This document shows, one piece after another, positions 37,362 to 39,811 of a stretch of 39,811 bases of DNA; the stretch's first letter is position 1; every line of letters begins with the position of its first letter. Origin of the DNA: Telmatospirillum sp. (GTDB lineage: Bacteria > Pseudomonadota > Alphaproteobacteria > Rhodospirillales > Magnetospirillaceae); assembly GCA_031291415.1 (NCBI GenBank), contig JARLJB010000216.1, positions 1 to 39,811 on the forward strand. Reading direction: 5' to 3'. Under the pieces are notes generated by a model that worked only from the letters and a program-made list of their open reading frames with translations, did not search any database and was not told the DNA's origin. The translations under genes were made by a program, and so were the position numbers.

Positions 37362-38258
37362 TTAGGACGGATCTTCCATGTCCAGTCCAGCAAGGATCTT
37401 GCGGACCAGGGAACCGTCGTCCGTTTTTCGCCAAACCGCGTGGATCCGGATGGTGATGGGCAGCCAAGGCAGCCTGCGGAATGTCACATGCGGCGGCGAC
37501 AGCGACTGTATGCTGGCTTGCACCAAGGCGACACCCAGACCAGCTCCAACGAGACCAAGGACCGTCAGCGGCTCGGCGGTTTCGAAGCGGATGTCCGGCG
37601 AAAAACCGGCTTCCGCCGCGATGCGGAGAAAGCGTTCGCGAAAGCCCTGACTTGCCGAACGGGGCAAGGTGATCCATGGCCGGCCGTCAAGATCGCCGGG
37701 ACGGATTTCACTCATGTCGGCCAGCGGGTGGCCGATCGGCATCGCCAGCAGAACCGGTTCCTCGACGATCAGGCGGAATTGAAGGTCCTGATCATTGTCG
37801 GGCGGCGGCGAATAAAGAATACCGAAGTCGAGTTCCCGGGATCTGAGGGCTGCCAGTTGCGGAGCCGAGCGAAGCGGACGCAGATGCACATGAACGTCCG
37901 AATCATGAACCTGGAAAAGACGAAGCGCCCGTCGCAACGCACCGGCATGCACGGCTCCCTCGACATAGCCGATGGTCAGATGTCCGGTTTCACCCCGTCC
38001 CAGGCGTCTGGCTTTTTCGGCGAAACGGTCGGCCTCGGCGAGTAGTGCGCGGGCATCTTCGAGAAGATGCCGACCTTCCGGCGTCAGAAAAAGTCGCTTC
38101 TTCACGCGTTCGAACAGCGTCAGCCCGAGATCTGCTTCCAGTTGCATGATCTGGCGGCTTAAGGGGGATTGCGAGATATGCAACCGTTCGGCGGCGTGGC
38201 CGATATGTTCCAGTTCGGCGACTGCCACGAAATAGCGAAGCTGACGCAGGTCGATCAT
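37362..38258 (-). CDS. LysR-family transcriptional regulator (CatR/BenM-like group)
   Basis: A LysR-type regulator of 298 residues. The winged helix-turn-helix at 1-60 is textbook: MIDLRQLRYFVAVAELEHIGHAAERLHISQ, then SPLSRQIMQLEADLGLTLFER and LTPEGRHLLEDAR. The effector domain (about 90-295) has LTIGYVEGAVHAGALRRAL, LDFGILYSPPP, VLLAMPIGHPLA and VGAGLGVALVQASI, the pattern of aromatic-acid-responsive members. The ATG immediately follows the stop of the DUF2325 gene (no gap), so it may be translated from that gene's message. It could control the isomerase-like gene 96 nt downstream. Confidence 0.88.
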   Translation of the reverse strand: MIDLRQLRYFVAVAELEHIGHAAERLHISQSPLSRQIMQLEADLGLTLFERVKKRLFLTPEGRHLLEDARALLAEADRFAEKARRLGRGETGHLTIGYVEGAVHAGALRRALRLFQVHDSDVHVHLRPLRSAPQLAALRSRELDFGILYSPPPDNDQDLQFRLIVEEPVLLAMPIGHPLADMSEIRPGDLDGRPWITLPRSASQGFRERFLRIAAEAGFSPDIRFETAEPLTVLGLVGAGLGVALVQASIQSLSPPHVTFRRLPWLPITIRIHAVWRKTDDGSLVRKILAGLDMEDPS

Positions 38259-39488
38259 TCAATGCCTCTCGGCCACGGTCTCAAGGGCGGCGAGATAGGC
38301 TCCGAGACCGGATCGACGAACCGGCACAAAGGGTTTCTGCCACCGCCGGCACAATTGCTTGACGGCATCCTGCGCCGAATGACTGACGCAATCGACAGGG
38401 AACAGGACCGCGTCGGCGCGTCCGAACAGGCCGTGCAATCGGCTCAGGCTCTCTTCGACACCACCGTCGTGATGCGCAAAGACTCCGTTGCAGTCTTCGA
38501 CCAGCCTGCGAACATGGGCCATTTGTTGATGGCGCCCGCCGACGAAAAGGATACAACGGCCGCAGAGATCGGGTCTGTTGCAATTCCACTCGCAGTCACC
38601 GGCACAGGTATCGAGTGCCAGGGCTTCGCCGAGTTTGGCCTCGTAGAGGTGGACTTCCTCGATCAGCTCGTGGTTTTTCGCCGTCAGTTGCTCAAGGCGT
38701 CGCTCGATCGTGATGATTGCGTCGGCTGTCACCTGCTTTTCCCTTCGAGTCTCGCGGTGTTGCGCAACCTCGTCGGTCAATTGGTTCTGCAGTTCGGCGA
38801 CCAGCGAGCGCAAGCGTTCCAATTCCTTGGCGGCGACGGCGGCATGAGCCAGCTGGCGGGTTTCTGCCAATGCCTCGTCCAGGCAACGGCGCAGAGTTTC
38901 GTTTTCCTGGTCGCGTCGGGTGATTTCGATTCTGAGGTGGGTCTGTTGGCGATCCACCTTGCTTTCCAGATCGGCCTTTTCCCGTTCCAGACGATAGATC
39001 TGCCTGAGATCGGCGCGCGCCGCGGCTCCAACCTGATGCGACAGCATGTGGACGTCCTGGAAAACCTGCTTGCGAAGGTTATCGTCGGCTTGCGGATGGC
39101 TCATGACCGCCCAGGCAGCACTGGCAACGTCGCCTTTCTCCAGGGCTTGGGTCCACAGATCGGCCAACTCAGTGGTCGCGCCGGCTTTGGCGAAGCGATT
39201 GATCGTGGCCGTATGGCGATGATCGAGACATTTGGTCAGAGCCTTGGCAATCCGATGATTCTGCGACGCGAGGTGGACCATGCTGGCATGGAGATTGTAC
39301 CCGCTGGAGCCCATCGGCAGAGTGATGTCGAGTTTTGTCGCCAATGACTTCAACTCGCCCAGCGTAAGGCATGTCCCAATGATGGCGCAGTGCCATTGGG
39401 CGTCTATTTCGTCGATTTTCAGCCGCCTGCGCTTCGGTCCCATGGGGCGGTCGGCGGGAACGACCGGCTGCATCGAAACGGGTTCCAT
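38259..39488 (-). CDS. DUF2325 protein with coiled coil and a five-Cys cluster
   Basis: A 409-residue protein of unknown function. The N-terminal part (about 28-155) is helical and starts with QWHCAIIGTCLTLGEL. A long charged coiled coil covers about 160-290 (RLEREKADLESKVDR, LRRCLDEALAETRQL, IERRLEQLTAKNHELIEE). The C-terminus (about 312-403) is a DUF2325 domain: ILFVGGRHQQMAHVRRLVE, VLFPVDCVSHSAQDAVKQLC, RRSGLGAYLAAL. Just before it, Cys295, 299, 303, 309 and 312 form a Cx3Cx3Cx5Cx2C cluster that could bind zinc or an Fe-S centre. I chose ATG 39486-39488 (GGATC upstream); an ATG 20 codons earlier is possible. It is directly followed by a LysR gene with no gap. DUF2325 proteins have been noted near metal and redox genes; no role can be asserted here. 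Confidence 0.75.
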   Translation of the reverse strand: MEPVSMQPVVPADRPMGPKRRRLKIDEIDAQWHCAIIGTCLTLGELKSLATKLDITLPMGSSGYNLHASMVHLASQNHRIAKALTKCLDHRHTATINRFAKAGATTELADLWTQALEKGDVASAAWAVMSHPQADDNLRKQVFQDVHMLSHQVGAAARADLRQIYRLEREKADLESKVDRQQTHLRIEITRRDQENETLRRCLDEALAETRQLAHAAVAAKELERLRSLVAELQNQLTDEVAQHRETRREKQVTADAIITIERRLEQLTAKNHELIEEVHLYEAKLGEALALDTCAGDCEWNCNRPDLCGRCILFVGGRHQQMAHVRRLVEDCNGVFAHHDGGVEESLSRLHGLFGRADAVLFPVDCVSHSAQDAVKQLCRRWQKPFVPVRRSGLGAYLAALETVAERH

Positions 39489-39584
39489 GATTGATCCATC
39501 CATACATGATAATAAGACGCATTCGCAATTAGGAAAGAATGCCAGATCTGTCGCAGGAATCAAGAGCGCAGATTCTCATACCAA

Positions 39585-39621
39585 GGGCCGAAAATGCTGA
39601 GACATTTTCGGCCCCTCAGCA
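39585..39621. repeat. nested, mutually exclusive inverted repeats
   Basis: GGGCCGAAAATG (39585-39596) pairs perfectly with 39603-39614 over a six-base loop. TGCTGAG (39595-39601) can instead pair with CTCAGCA (39615-39621). The two stems share bases, so only one can form at a time. It lies between the DUF2325 gene start and the tandem repeats at the right edge, and may be a terminator of the neighbouring element or an insertion-element relic. Confidence 0.55.
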
Positions 39622-39675
39622 ACTGTCTTTGTCAGGCAGCGGCAGCTTCGGGTAAATCCCGCCGGCGCCTGGCTG

Positions 39676-39795
39676 CGAAATCCGATTCATTCCGGCCACC
39701 TAATCCGATTTGATTCCGGCCACTGATTCCGACGCCAATCCGGCCACCCATTCCGATTTGATTCCGGCCATCGATTCCGATCGCATTCCGGCCAC
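39676..39795. mobile_element. five 24-bp tandem repeats, probable multi-repeat end of an IS21-type element
   Basis: Five consecutive 24-base units (39676-39699, 39700-39723, 39724-39747, 39748-39771, 39772-39795) share the pattern ATTCCGAT-N3-ATTCCGGCCAC, with variation mostly in the first three and the middle bases; a partial sixth unit follows. IS21-family elements carry several copies of a transposase-binding repeat at each end. I recall GATTCCGGCCAC-type repeats at such ends, but the transposase genes would lie beyond the window, so the assignment is inference. About 180 bp between here and the DUF2325 start has no gene. Confidence 0.5.
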
Positions 39796-39811
39796 CCTTC
39801 TGGTTGTGGCG

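Noticed and set aside
1-39811. tRNA, rRNA, riboswitch or CRISPR array
   Set aside because: No cloverleaf, rRNA core sequence or regularly spaced repeat-spacer pattern was recognised; the only regular array is the contiguous 24-bp tandem at the right edge, which has no spacers.

Overview
The window is GC-rich, Gram-negative DNA. Coding is dense, many genes overlap by ATGA, and TTG/GTG starts occur. The mix of PEP-CTERM/Prs genes, an NHLM-type peptide exporter, a GDP-mannose dehydrogenase and the 'CTTCGAGACG' type of alphaproteobacterial repeat suggests an environmental alphaproteobacterium, probably Rhodospirillales. That placement is inference from gene content only. No rRNA, tRNA or CRISPR array was seen.

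Left part (1-17.9 kb): an exopolysaccharide (EPS) locus. It holds a FemAB/BioF2-type acyltransferase, an AT-rich integral-membrane O-acyltransferase, a GDP-mannose 6-dehydrogenase (AlgD type), three glycosyltransferases, a fused Gfo/Idh/MocA-SDR protein and a polyprenyl-phosphate sugar-1-phosphate transferase. Interleaved is the PEP-CTERM regulatory set prsK (sensor kinase), prsR (sigma-54 activator) and prsT (TPR protein). Together they predict an acylated, mannuronate-containing EPS made from an undecaprenyl-phosphate primer. Flippase, polymerase and exosortase must lie outside the window.

Middle (18.3-26.8 kb): an NHLM-type peptide export system of two ABC proteins, one with a complete C39 double-glycine peptidase, plus an HlyD-type adaptor. 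Upstream on the same strand is a previously uncalled 49-residue peptide gene (25671-25820) with a double-glycine leader, a short cationic core and its own terminator hairpin. Next upstream is a PEP-CTERM surface protein gene with a textbook sigma-54 -24/-12 promoter. The peptide gene has a similar, weaker GG-N10-GC element. I propose that the PrsK/PrsR/RpoN switch drives both the surface protein and the exported peptide, tying peptide secretion to EPS/floc formation. A small GIY-YIG gene bounded by an inverted pair of 42-bp palindromic repeats sits between the adaptor and peptidase genes.

Right part (26.8-39.8 kb): a 0.5-kb degenerate stretch, an unusual membrane protein with a tandem WYL-like domain, and a PAS-GGDEF(degenerate)-EAL protein. 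Then come ordinary metabolic and regulatory genes: aldo/keto reductase, SDR, LysR, AraC, TauE/SafE, a CPA2 antiporter, a muconolactone-isomerase-like protein, another LysR and a DUF2325 protein. The window ends in 24-bp tandem repeats that look like the multi-repeat end of an IS21-type element.
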